Of a DNA stretch of 64,000 nt, positions 1 to 8,633 are shown in pieces. This stretch comes from Acidobacteriota bacterium. GTDB taxonomy: Bacteria; Acidobacteriota; Blastocatellia; Pyrinomonadales; Pyrinomonadaceae. The DNA lies in assembly GCA_003697135.1 (NCBI GenBank), contig RFGC01000035.1, forward strand, positions 452,586 through 516,585, written 5' to 3'. The position numbers and the translations under genes were made by a program. The notes under the pieces were generated by a model, which was not told the DNA's origin, made no database searches, and saw only the letters and a program-made list of their open reading frames with translations. The stretch's first letter is position 1; the number at the start of each line of letters is the position of its first letter.

Positions 1-1
1 T

Positions 2-1732
2 GCAGAAGTTAATTTTGCTGATGAGAACCTACCTTTGCGAGTTTACAGCAACCTTGACAATGCCAATCTGACTCCTTTTTTGTCACTCTACAAGCCTTCA
101 AATGCAGAGAATCTGAATCTTTCAGGCACAGCAACAGGCAAATTTTTAATCGAAGGCAATCTGGCTGAAAAAGATGCGAAAGGGAATCGAGTGTTTTCCT
201 TCGATTACCTGAGTGGCTCTCTGAATCTTTCTGCCTTCTCACTTCAGATAAATGAGATTCCGCTTGCATTAGCCGAGCCTTTGCAAATTCGGTTTAGCAA
301 GCGAGAGATAATTTTCGATAACGCAAAGTTCATAAGTGCCGACTCGATTCTTTCGATAAGCGGGACAAAAGCCTTGCAAGATGAAGTAGCGAACAATTTA
401 TCAATAAACGGAAAGGTTAATTTGAGACTGTTAGACATAGTTTCAAGAAACACATTTTTTGGCGGTGTTGCTGACGTTTCGGTGCGTTTGACTGGCTCGA
501 ATCGCAACTTAAACTTGAGTGGCACTGCCAGCACAGAAAACGGCTCTCTATCAACGTTTATCGGAAGCGAAAGACTTGACTTTGAAAGAATCAAAGCAAA
601 AGTTATCTTTACAGCAAACCAAATTCAAATTGAACAAGCCACAGGCTATCTAGGTGGCGGAAAAGTTACAGCTTCAGGTGGAGCGATTTTGAAAAATCTG
701 CGATTGGAAGGCTTCAGACTCGATCTTGTTGGCAGAAATATAACTGCGCCACTACCGAAAGACTTTATCACCACAGGAAATGCCGAAATAACGATTGCAT
801 CAAGGCGTAGCAGTTCTAATAGTGATGATTTCGATACATTGATTTCCGGAAACATCTTTGCACGTCGCTCGATTTACACAAAAGACATTGATCTAGCTGA
901 TGTAATAGGCACAAGACGCGAGGCTTCGATTGCAGAAAGCAGTCAAGATTCGAGCTTTTCGGTTCCACGCCTTGAACTTAACTTAATCGGACGTGATGCT
1001 TTGATTGTGAGAAACAATATAGCCGATCTTGTAGCTTCTGTTGATATGAAAGTCACGGGCGATGCGAATAATCCAATTTTAATAGGCAGAATCACCTCAA
1101 ACGAAGGCACTTTGTTTTATCGAACCAACAAGTATTCGATAACTCGCGGGACACTGGAATTTCCTATACAAACCGATCGCGAACCTTTCATAACACTTCA
1201 AGCTGAAACTGAAATCCAGTCTTATCAAATAGCGATTGATCTCAGAGGTGAACTTTCTGATCTATCTTCAATGACATTGAACGTTCGCTCAAATCCGCCG
1301 CTGCCGCAAGCTGATATAGTCTCACTCATAACCACTGGTAGCCTTGCGAACACCGAAACGGGAATACCTACAATTGCCCAATCAGGAATCAATACTGCCG
1401 CCGAAGTCTTAACAGATGCTTTAGTAAATGCACCGATTCGTAGAGCAACCGATAGGCTCTTTGGATTAAACCGTTTTGAAATAAGCCCGATAATTTCAGG
1501 TATAAGACAACTTCCAACGGCTAGATTAACCGTAGGAAGGCAAATAAACCAAAATCTTTTAGTCACTTACTCAACGAATTTATCAGAAGACCAAAGACAA
1601 GTCATTGCCCTCGAATACAGAATCTCAAATCGGCTTTCGTTCATAGCTCAGTATCAACAAAAAAGCCTGAACAATTTTGTTCAAGACCGAAATAGCTTCA
1701 ACTTTGAGATTCGCTTGCGAAAAAGGTTTTGA
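2..1732 (+). CDS. tamB: Translocation/assembly module TamB, C-terminal part (5' end outside window)
   Basis: The reading frame is open at the left edge, so about 576 residues of a larger protein are visible. The long run of alternating beta strands with no catalytic motif, and an end of the DUF490/TamB type (GRITSNEGTLFYRTNKYSI near residue 360, a stretch predicted to precede the C-terminal domain, and a final basic-aromatic strand RLRKRF), fit TamB. TamB-family proteins span the periplasm as a lipid-conducting beta-taco and work with an Omp85 partner. The next gene is such an Omp85 protein and its ATG shares one base with this stop codon (TGATG), so the two are translationally coupled. Family assignment is fairly secure; exact substrate is unknown. 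Confidence 0.82.
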   Translation, partial: AEVNFADENLPLRVYSNLDNANLTPFLSLYKPSNAENLNLSGTATGKFLIEGNLAEKDAKGNRVFSFDYLSGSLNLSAFSLQINEIPLALAEPLQIRFSKREIIFDNAKFISADSILSISGTKALQDEVANNLSINGKVNLRLLDIVSRNTFFGGVADVSVRLTGSNRNLNLSGTASTENGSLSTFIGSERLDFERIKAKVIFTANQIQIEQATGYLGGGKVTASGGAILKNLRLEGFRLDLVGRNITAPLPKDFITTGNAEITIASRRSSSNSDDFDTLISGNIFARRSIYTKDIDLADVIGTRREASIAESSQDSSFSVPRLELNLIGRDALIVRNNIADLVASVDMKVTGDANNPILIGRITSNEGTLFYRTNKYSITRGTLEFPIQTDREPFITLQAETEIQSYQIAIDLRGELSDLSSMTLNVRSNPPLPQADIVSLITTGSLANTETGIPTIAQSGINTAAEVLTDALVNAPIRRATDRLFGLNRFEISPIISGIRQLPTARLTVGRQINQNLLVTYSTNLSEDQRQVIALEYRISNRLSFIAQYQQKSLNNFVQDRNSFNFEIRLRKRF

Positions 1733-4700
1733 TGAACTCAAAAATTTTCGGCAAAATCATAATTCTTTTCTTCTTCCTTACCGTCGGTGTGAAGGCACAG
1801 GACGAACTGCATAACCGAACGATTATTAAACCTGTAGAGATTGAGTTTGAAGAAAAAACACAAGACCCTGAGACGCTAAAAATTCAAGCCGATCAGTTTC
1901 GCCAGATCGTTGAAGACATTTTAGGAAATCGCTACTCTCTGGTTAAAATTCGCCAATCACTGCAAGAACTTTACGACACTGGAAGAATTGTTTCAGCGAG
2001 CGTCGAAGCAAAACCAATCGGCAATGATAAGGTTCTTCTCAGATATTTGATAAAGCGCAAAACTCAAATCAAACAGCTCATAATTAACGTCGGAAAGTCA
2101 ACAGGTGAGAACGTTACGGAAGAAGAGATTTTGCTACGTGCCAATCTGCTATCCGTCGGTTCTTTAGTCAACGAACAAGCTTTGAGAAACAATGCTGATT
2201 CGATTCAAACCTACCTTCGTGAGCGCGGATTTTACAATGCAAAGGTAAGCTATAGATTAGAAAACTCCGAAGATGACGAAGCGCAAGCAGTGGTAATCTT
2301 CCAAGTCGAACCTGAAGAACAGGCGCAAGTCGAAAGATTTGATATTGATATTCAAGGATTTGATGCCTCTTCGATCAGAGGAAAACTCCAGCTAAATGTA
2401 GGTGAATATTTTTCGGAACGTAAATTAGACAGAGATTTTGAGCGGATAAAGCAAGAGTTAATAAAGCGCAACTATTTAGCACCTTCCCTGAACAATCCTC
2501 AAATCGTCTATGATCCCGACAAAAACAAGGTTTCTATTTCCATCAAAGGCAATGTTGGTCCTGAGGTGGAAATCAAAATCGAGGCAGGCGATGAAAAAGT
2601 CGCTGGAAGACGACAACAAAGGCTTTTACCAATTAAGCGCGAAGGAAGATTGGAGCAGTCCGCAATCATCGAAGGTGCTAGACGCTTGAGAAATTACTTT
2701 CAGGAAAAAGGTTACTTCTTTGCTCAAGTCAAACCTATCTGCGCAGTATTGCCACCAGTCAAATCCAACGAACGTGCTGAGCTTAAAAATTACACCGAGT
2801 TTCTCTGTGGTTTTTTGTCGAGTTTGGATTTGGAAAACAGAAAGGTTGAAGTTATTTACCAAGTCGAACTAAATCGGCGACTGAATTTGAAAGACATTAA
2901 AATTGAAGGGACCAACAAAATCACGCCTGAAGATGTGCTTCCAGTCTTGCAAACACAGCGAGCATCTTTGATTGGGTTGATTCCAAATCTCGGATATGGA
3001 AGAGGATACACAAGTAACGAAATACTTGAAAACGACCGCCAGCAAATTCAAGCCATAATGCAGCAGCTCGGCTACCGACAAGCTCGCGTCAGAGTGCGTC
3101 AAGGTGTTTCTCCAACTGGCGATGAGTTGATAGTTACTTTCTTTGTCGAAGAAGGTCCTTTAACACGCGTCTCCGAAGTTGAAATTACTGGCAACAGAGT
3201 ATTTAGCAAAGATGAACTAAAAGAACAGCTCCCACAAATTGAAGGCCGAGAATATTCTCCTGCAAGAATTATCAGCGGTTTGCGTAAACTTTCTAACTTT
3301 TATGCCGAAAATGGCTATCTTGACGCAAGAATTTCCTACCGAATCGTTGAACTCTCTTCGGAAGATGATCAAGAGCAAAAAGTTAAAATCATTTACAACA
3401 TTGAGAATGAAGGTAGAAAATCGTTTGCCAATCGGATTTTGATAAACGGCAATGAGATAACAAAGCGCTCTGCAATCTTAAGAGCAGTAGCTTTTCAAAC
3501 TGATGAACTCCTAAAGGCTTCCGATATTGCGCAAAGCGAGCAAAATCTCTATGCAACCGATGCATTTCGCAGAGTCGAAATAAGAGTAGCCGAAGCTGGG
3601 GTTGTTTCAGAAGAAATTGAGAAAAAAGATATTACGATCAACCTTGAAGAACAAAAGCCCCGCTATCTGCAATACGGTGGCGGTTATTCAACTGACACTG
3701 GTCCTTTCGCAACCACAAGCTTAAGCTACAACAACCTTTTCGGTAATTTACAACAAGGAAGCATTTTAACTAGAATCAGCCGCTTGCAACAGCTTTTGCA
3801 AATAAGTTTTCTAAATCCATATTTTTGGCATGAAGGAAAAAAAAGATTCTCTCCCTTGAGAATAACAGCACAATATCAAAGAGATTCGACCGTCACGAGA
3901 TTTTTCAGATCGGCTTTCGACAAGGGAACTTTTGGCATTGTTCAGCGACTCGATGCGAACGGAAATCCGATAGATATTTTCGGTAACCGAACTGGGAATC
4001 CAACAATTAACCGATTCACTTTAACGGCAGAAACCCAAAGAAACCTGAGCTTGAAAAAACGAGGATTTCTGTTTCTCAAATACAGATTCGAGGACGTGCG
4101 TCTTTTCAAAATAGGTAGTTTGCTTATCAAAGACCTACTTGAACCAGATGCCAAAGTAAGGATTTCAGGCTTTAGCGGAACCGTAAGTTTCGACACACGC
4201 AAAAACTGCACACGCCGACAAACTTTGCTGGAGTTTATCCGAAAAGGTGAGGTTGAAAATCCATGTCGTTATAACCCACTAGAAGCAACGAGCGGTTATT
4301 ACTTCTTCGCAAACTACGATATTTCGCTTCCTTCATTAGGAGCAAATATCGGATTTCAAAAGTTTCAAGCAACCTTTCAAAGCTACTTCACGCCAAGAGA
4401 AAATCTGACTTTTGCCGGTAGAGTGATTTTCGGAGCTGGGCAGGTATTTTCCGAAGATAGTAATCGTTTTCCACCGAATTTATCGGCTTTGCGAGGAAGT
4501 CTTCCGATCAGCGAAAGATTCTTTGCAGGCGGTTCAACGACATTGCGAGGATTTGATTTTGAATCTGCTGGGCCAAGAATAGTAACTGTTCCTTCCGGAA
4601 TTTTCCGCACAAATGACGGCAGACCCGTTTTCCTCTCGCCTTTTACTACTCCTTTCGGCGGAAATGCTTTGGCAATAGCAAATCTTGAGCTGAGATATTC

Positions 4701-5007
4701 ATTAACCTCTTCCATTCAGCTTGTGCCTTTTTATGACGGCGGCAACGTTTTTCAGAAAGTCGAAGACATTTTCAATCCGCCGCGCCCTGCCTCAAACGAT
4801 GTTGTAAGATCAAACCTAAAGGCAATCTGGACAAATACCTTCGGGCTTGGTTTACGTATAAAAACTCCTATCGGAGGCTCAATTGCAGTTGACTTCGGTT
4901 ATCTAACAAATCCACCAGAGTTTCTAATCCCACAAACGAATAACACAAATGCGATCTACCGTCTCAGACAAACGCAGGTTCACTTTCGATTTACCCAGAG
5001 TTTCTAG
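1732..5007 (+). CDS. Omp85-family outer membrane assembly protein (BamA/TamA-like)
   Basis: This 1091-residue protein has an N-terminal signal peptide (hydrophobic residues 7-20, VKAQ cleavage region), a long series of POTRA-like units in residues 25-640, and a C-terminal surface-antigen barrel that ends in phenylalanine (RFTQSF), as Omp85 barrels do. POTRA-type openings are visible as LKDIKIEGTNKI, VSEVEITGNRVF and ANRILINGNEIT. I count about seven units, more than the five of typical BamA or three of TamA. The ATG at 1732 is preferred over the TTG at 1729 because it overlaps the tamB stop. Pairing with tamB suggests a TamA role, though a BamA role cannot be excluded from sequence. Confidence 0.88.
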   Translation: MNSKIFGKIIILFFFLTVGVKAQDELHNRTIIKPVEIEFEEKTQDPETLKIQADQFRQIVEDILGNRYSLVKIRQSLQELYDTGRIVSASVEAKPIGNDKVLLRYLIKRKTQIKQLIINVGKSTGENVTEEEILLRANLLSVGSLVNEQALRNNADSIQTYLRERGFYNAKVSYRLENSEDDEAQAVVIFQVEPEEQAQVERFDIDIQGFDASSIRGKLQLNVGEYFSERKLDRDFERIKQELIKRNYLAPSLNNPQIVYDPDKNKVSISIKGNVGPEVEIKIEAGDEKVAGRRQQRLLPIKREGRLEQSAIIEGARRLRNYFQEKGYFFAQVKPICAVLPPVKSNERAELKNYTEFLCGFLSSLDLENRKVEVIYQVELNRRLNLKDIKIEGTNKITPEDVLPVLQTQRASLIGLIPNLGYGRGYTSNEILENDRQQIQAIMQQLGYRQARVRVRQGVSPTGDELIVTFFVEEGPLTRVSEVEITGNRVFSKDELKEQLPQIEGREYSPARIISGLRKLSNFYAENGYLDARISYRIVELSSEDDQEQKVKIIYNIENEGRKSFANRILINGNEITKRSAILRAVAFQTDELLKASDIAQSEQNLYATDAFRRVEIRVAEAGVVSEEIEKKDITINLEEQKPRYLQYGGGYSTDTGPFATTSLSYNNLFGNLQQGSILTRISRLQQLLQISFLNPYFWHEGKKRFSPLRITAQYQRDSTVTRFFRSAFDKGTFGIVQRLDANGNPIDIFGNRTGNPTINRFTLTAETQRNLSLKKRGFLFLKYRFEDVRLFKIGSLLIKDLLEPDAKVRISGFSGTVSFDTRKNCTRRQTLLEFIRKGEVENPCRYNPLEATSGYYFFANYDISLPSLGANIGFQKFQATFQSYFTPRENLTFAGRVIFGAGQVFSEDSNRFPPNLSALRGSLPISERFFAGGSTTLRGFDFESAGPRIVTVPSGIFRTNDGRPVFLSPFTTPFGGNALAIANLELRYSLTSSIQLVPFYDGGNVFQKVEDIFNPPRPASNDVVRSNLKAIWTNTFGLGLRIKTPIGGSIAVDFGYLTNPPEFLIPQTNNTNAIYRLRQTQVHFRFTQSF

Positions 5008-5027
5008 ATTAACTACAAGGACTTAAT

Positions 5028-5945
5028 TCATTCGGAGAAAACGCTCTCTTTAGTTGAAAGTCTCAGCAATTCTTCATCGGCTTTTGGGAATGGCAAAAAA
5101 TAGATAGCAAAGATCGATATGATTAAGGATAAAGTGCAGGCAATTCCGCCTTCAAGTCCATAACTGCCACCAACAACCCAATCAATGCCTTTTTCTGCAA
5201 CGATAAAGACCGAACTTGCGGAGAATTCATCAAGTCCGCTTACATTTATGCCGAAAAAAGAACCTTGAAACCAATTCCATGCGACATGGATTCCCAAAGG
5301 AAACCACAGGTTTCTAGTTTTCAAATAAGCCGCGCAGAGCCAGACGCCTGCAACAAAGGTGTTCAAGAAAGAAAGCCAGCTTGCATTGGGATTCATGTTA
5401 TGTGCCGATGCAAAAAGCACCGATGAACTCAAAATACCAAACCATGTGAGATTCGACCTACAAAAGGTTTGAAAGATATAGCCGCGGAACAGAACTTCTT
5501 CTGAAAGCGCCGCAACAAAGAAAATACCGAAAAAAATCGCTACAGCTCCCAAAGCCTGCAAATCGAAACTCTGACGCATATCAAGCCTTAAACCGCCCAA
5601 AGTGAGGCTAATCAAAACAGCCCCCAAAAGCGTAAGAAAGCCGAATAGAATTCCAAACCACAAATCTTTTAGCCAACCTTTTGTTGGCGAGATGCCCAAA
5701 GCTTTCGGTGGGACTCCATCAAAAATCTTCCCGCAAATCCAGCCCAATCCAATCGAGATAACGCTGGAAATAGTAGAAGAAACCACTACCAAAAGCATCG
5801 TTCGTTGTTGCCCGACTAAAGAGAACACCAAGACTTGCGCAGGAAGTGAAAGAGCGAAAAAAGAAAATAAAAACGCTGCAAATCGCCAACCACTGCGTAA
5901 TCTTCCATGAAGATCAAAAAAAATTTCATGCACCGAGTTAATCAT
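5028..5945 (-). CDS. CPBP family intramembrane metalloprotease
   Basis: This 305-residue polytopic protein (about eight hydrophobic segments) carries the CPBP/Abi motifs: EEVLFRG with Glu149, Glu150 and Arg154; a second motif with His182; and a third GIHVAWNW with His220 and Asn224. The family (CAAX prenyl protease/Rce1 fold) cleaves within membranes; substrates of bacterial members are mostly unknown. It lies 75 bases downstream of an anti-sigma-like PDZ protein gene on the same strand, which makes regulated intramembrane proteolysis of that protein a reasonable guess. A weak hairpin followed by T residues on the minus strand (5979-6007) sits between the two genes, so co-transcription may be only partial. 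Confidence 0.88.
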   Translation of the reverse strand: MINSVHEIFFDLHGRLRSGWRFAAFLFSFFALSLPAQVLVFSLVGQQRTMLLVVVSSTISSVISIGLGWICGKIFDGVPPKALGISPTKGWLKDLWFGILFGFLTLLGAVLISLTLGGLRLDMRQSFDLQALGAVAIFFGIFFVAALSEEVLFRGYIFQTFCRSNLTWFGILSSSVLFASAHNMNPNASWLSFLNTFVAGVWLCAAYLKTRNLWFPLGIHVAWNWFQGSFFGINVSGLDEFSASSVFIVAEKGIDWVVGGSYGLEGGIACTLSLIISIFAIYFLPFPKADEELLRLSTKESVFSE

Positions 5946-6020
5946 GATTGATAATTAAACCCGACAAGAAAACAAAAAAGCGAGCTTAAATAAGGCTATT
6001 GTTCGCTAAAAAAAACACTT

Positions 6021-6845
6021 CTAGGGCTTGAGAGTTATGCTTAATTCTTTCGCTCCACGTTTAACCTTAAACTTTTTTATCTCCAACTTCTCAAAATACA
6101 TATCTTGCTTGCCTATCACTTTTTCGTCAATAGCTACAATCAAATCTTCTGTCTTAAAACCTGCTCTCTCTGCCACGCTATTCGACTTCAAGAACCTAAC
6201 TCTAAAACCGCCTTGCTCTTCAAAACTACCTTCTATGCCTATTTGTTTAAGTATCTCCGAAAACGAAATTTTGGCGTCTCCCCTTTCTAACGCAGGTGTT
6301 TCCAGAGACTTACCACTTGAGAATTCCGCAGTTTCTGGCACCGATAAGGCTTCTGTCCGACTAAACTGAGCTATTTTCTCTTTGCGCTCATTTGCTCTAA
6401 CCACCGACGCAGACTTTGATGAATCTTTATCTCCTGTGCTCAACTCTGCAACCGAAGCCCCTTCTCTCTTCACTTTCTCCTTCGTTTGATTTTGAACCTT
6501 CTGACTCGATTCCTCTCGATTTAAGGTGGTTACATTTTCCACCTTGTAGTCTCTTTCCAACGAAGGACTTTCCTTTGTGATCTGATTTTCTCTGAAACTA
6601 GCCAAATCTTCGTTGCGTTCCTTCAAAAAATAAGTGAAAAGAGCAACTGACAAAACAGCAATTAAAGCCGGAAGAGCGTAAGAAAGCCTTATAAGCAGAA
6701 CTTTTCTTCTATCTCTTTTTTGTTTTTCTGCCGCAATTTTCGCCTTAAGCTTGAAAGTAAAATCGCTCGGCGCTTTTACTTTCTCAAGCCTCGAAATCAA
6801 CTGAGAAATTTCTCTTTCCAGATTTTCAGAGCCTGTTTCTTTCAT
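6021..6845 (-). CDS. Anti-sigma-factor-like membrane protein with C-terminal PDZ domain
   Basis: About 274 residues. A short charged N-terminal region (residues 1-47, including KAPSDFTFKLKAKIA) resembles the cytoplasmic part of many ECF anti-sigma factors. It is followed by one transmembrane segment (about 49-73), a long polar Ser/Glu/Lys-rich linker, and a PDZ-like domain at about 195-274 (SNSVAERAGFKTEDLIVAID). The orientation predicts PDZ in the periplasm. The gene overlaps the upstream ECF sigma gene by 20 bases, the normal arrangement for a sigma/anti-sigma pair. No zinc HxxxCxxC motif is present. ATG at 6845 is used; a TTG at 6851 has a better-spaced AAAGGA and is a real alternative. 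The anti-sigma role is inferred from position and topology. Confidence 0.68.
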   Translation of the reverse strand: MKETGSENLEREISQLISRLEKVKAPSDFTFKLKAKIAAEKQKRDRRKVLLIRLSYALPALIAVLSVALFTYFLKERNEDLASFRENQITKESPSLERDYKVENVTTLNREESSQKVQNQTKEKVKREGASVAELSTGDKDSSKSASVVRANERKEKIAQFSRTEALSVPETAEFSSGKSLETPALERGDAKISFSEILKQIGIEGSFEEQGGFRVRFLKSNSVAERAGFKTEDLIVAIDEKVIGKQDMYFEKLEIKKFKVKRGAKELSITLKP

Positions 6846-7509
6846 CTCCAAAATAATCCTTTAGTTTTTCTCTCAATAATCCTCTTGCTCTCGAAATACG
6901 GGACTTTGTTGTTCCTAATCCCAGATTCAAAATCTTAGCCACTTCCTCATAAGATTTTCCTTCTATGTCGCAAAGAATTATCGGCAAGCGATATTTTTCC
7001 GGTAGCGAATAGATGGCTGATGCTATTCTTTCCTTCATTTCCTTTTGCAAAATCTTCGCATCTGCCGAAGGCGCAGAATCTCTCAGATCAAATTCTTCTT
7101 GCTCCTGTTCCTCCCGCTTAAAAAGCCCTGTCAAGGAAAGGAGCTTTTGCCTTTTTCTTCTCCTTAATTCACTGATCGCCAAGTTCGTAGCAATGCGATA
7201 AATGTAAGTCGAAAATGAATAATCGTTGCGATACCTTTCAACAGCAAAATAAATTCTCACAAAGGTTTCCTGCGCCAAATCAACTGCTTCTTCGTAATCT
7301 CTTAAAATCCGATAAAGGTAATTTACTATCGGATTTTGATAACGATTCACAATTTCAAAGAACGCATCTTCATACCCTTCTTTTAGGGCATCAATCAATT
7401 CGTTATCAGAAAGACTCTTAAAACCGGCGGCGGCTTTATCTTCCGCAACCTGACTGCTAATTTTTCTCTCCGTAGAAGTCACATGATAATCAGAAAAGCC
7501 GCCAACCAT
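6826..7509 (-). CDS. RNA polymerase ECF-type sigma factor (sigma-70 family)
   Basis: 227 residues with sigma region 2 at about 45-118 (DAFFEIVNRYQN, DLAQETFVRIYFAVERY, STYIYRIATNLAISELRR) and region 4 at about 163-218 (LPEKYRLPIILCDIEGKSY followed by a helix-turn-helix GLGTTKSRISRARG). Regions 1 and 3 are absent, which defines an ECF factor. The roughly 40-residue N-terminal extension may not be translated. A possible ECF-type promoter ends almost at this start codon (7517-7542), so either the message is nearly leaderless or translation starts downstream, for example at the GTG codon ten codons in. The gene overlaps the anti-sigma-like gene that follows. Confidence 0.93.
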   Translation of the reverse strand: MVGGFSDYHVTSTERKISSQVAEDKAAAGFKSLSDNELIDALKEGYEDAFFEIVNRYQNPIVNYLYRILRDYEEAVDLAQETFVRIYFAVERYRNDYSFSTYIYRIATNLAISELRRRKRQKLLSLTGLFKREEQEQEEFDLRDSAPSADAKILQKEMKERIASAIYSLPEKYRLPIILCDIEGKSYEEVAKILNLGLGTTKSRISRARGLLREKLKDYFGDERNRL

Positions 7510-7516
7510 TTTGTTG

Positions 7517-7542
7517 CACGCTCCGCAAAAGAAAAAGTTGCA
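7517..7542 (-). promoter_or_regulatory. Candidate ECF-type promoter of the sigma gene
   Basis: On the minus strand TGCAACTTTT is followed, with 16 bases between AAC and CGT, by CGTG. An AAC box and a CGT box 16-17 bases apart are the general layout of ECF promoters, and ECF genes usually activate themselves. The transcript would begin within a few bases of the annotated ATG. Single-site match only; not tested against the rest of the genome. Confidence 0.33.
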
Positions 7543-7660
7543 ATCTTTCAGAAGGATTGAATTTGCGAAAACCCTCTAATTTCGAGCCTAAAGCCTCAAA
7601 ATTCTTGCTTGTTCAAAAGACTTTTAATGCCGAAATTAGACCAAAACCGCCTTCTTAAAA

Positions 7661-8491
7661 TTACTGCTTTTGAAAAAGACTCTCGTCAACCTTTTGCCCG
7701 AATGTAACAGTTAGAATGTTCACTTCCTCGATTTGTTTATCGCCCGCATAAAGAACCGATCTGTAAGGCACTAAAGTTCCTTGAGTTATTTTGTGATCGT
7801 AAAATTTGCGTCTGTATTTGATGCCATCTTCCTCATACTCAAGCCATAAGACACGAAAAGTTTTCGCACTTATGAAAAACCGTGTCTTTCGGTTTTTCTT
7901 ATCAGTCACGTCTAGGTGTATCAACTCAACACCAAGATTCTTCTCTTTGCCTGCAAGTGAGACAGTTGAGCCATTTTCCTTGTAGCGTAGCAAAGCATCT
8001 AAACCATGCCATATACGGCTTTCAAATTCCTTCACAATCTCTGCTCGCGGCGAAAAAATACTTTCTCCCAAAATGCCGAAAATCTCACCCTGATTGTAAA
8101 CAAGGGAATAACGAAAGGTTGGTGATTGAATATCGGTTCTGATTCTTTCTTTTTCGAGATTTTCACCCCTAATTATCCGTTGCGTGTAGTTTATTACCTC
8201 AACGTTGGAAGGGTCTTTTGTAACTGTGATTTTGCCAGTCTCAACCGTTGTGCGTCGAATCTGAGCAAACCGCTCACGAATCTGCTCAAATCCTCCAAAA
8301 CCAGCAAATAAGCCGTAAACCAAAATAACGCTATCAGCAATTTCTTCAGGGTTAGTGCTGTTCGGATCGAAAAATTTCGTTCGCTGGTTTGTGTCCTGCT
8401 TTTTCTCTTGCCTCTGATCCTGCGGGAAAATTGAATTTGATGCGATCAGTAAAACACAAAAAACTAGTAGAAGTTTACGAATAAAACTCAC
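7661..8491 (-). CDS. Exported LolA/RseB-like protein, function unknown
   Basis: About 276 residues. The GTG start at 8491 is chosen because AGGAG lies ten bases upstream and the product then begins with a good Sec signal (MSFIRKLLLVFCVLLIASNS); an in-frame ATG at 8521 has no ribosome site. There is no lipobox, so the mature protein is probably periplasmic. The body is beta-rich with paired strands such as GVELIHLDVTDK, TRFFISAKTFRVLWLEYEEDG and GTLVPYRSVLYAG, the pattern of outer-membrane lipoprotein-sorting (LolA-like) proteins. RseB, the periplasmic regulator of sigma-E, has a domain of the same fold. It lies 151 bases upstream of the ECF sigma gene on the same strand. Fold assignment is by pattern only. 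Confidence 0.55.
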   Translation of the reverse strand: MSFIRKLLLVFCVLLIASNSIFPQDQRQEKKQDTNQRTKFFDPNSTNPEEIADSVILVYGLFAGFGGFEQIRERFAQIRRTTVETGKITVTKDPSNVEVINYTQRIIRGENLEKERIRTDIQSPTFRYSLVYNQGEIFGILGESIFSPRAEIVKEFESRIWHGLDALLRYKENGSTVSLAGKEKNLGVELIHLDVTDKKNRKTRFFISAKTFRVLWLEYEEDGIKYRRKFYDHKITQGTLVPYRSVLYAGDKQIEEVNILTVTFGQKVDESLFQKQ

Positions 8492-8633
8492 TATGCCTAT
8501 TCTCCTGTTAATTCCCAGCATTGGCGGATTTTATCACAAAAGTCTATCTAGAAACTAATTTGACTTGATGAAAAATTCACTTGAGAAGATGCTTTTTGAG
8601 ATTATCTTGAAGAAATGTTAAAAGATACTTGAA

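Noticed and set aside
7575..7640. Ten-base inverted repeat TCTAATTTCG/CGAAATTAGA upstream of the sigma gene
   Set aside because: The loop is 46 bases and the sequence is AT-rich; could be chance, no second copy seen.
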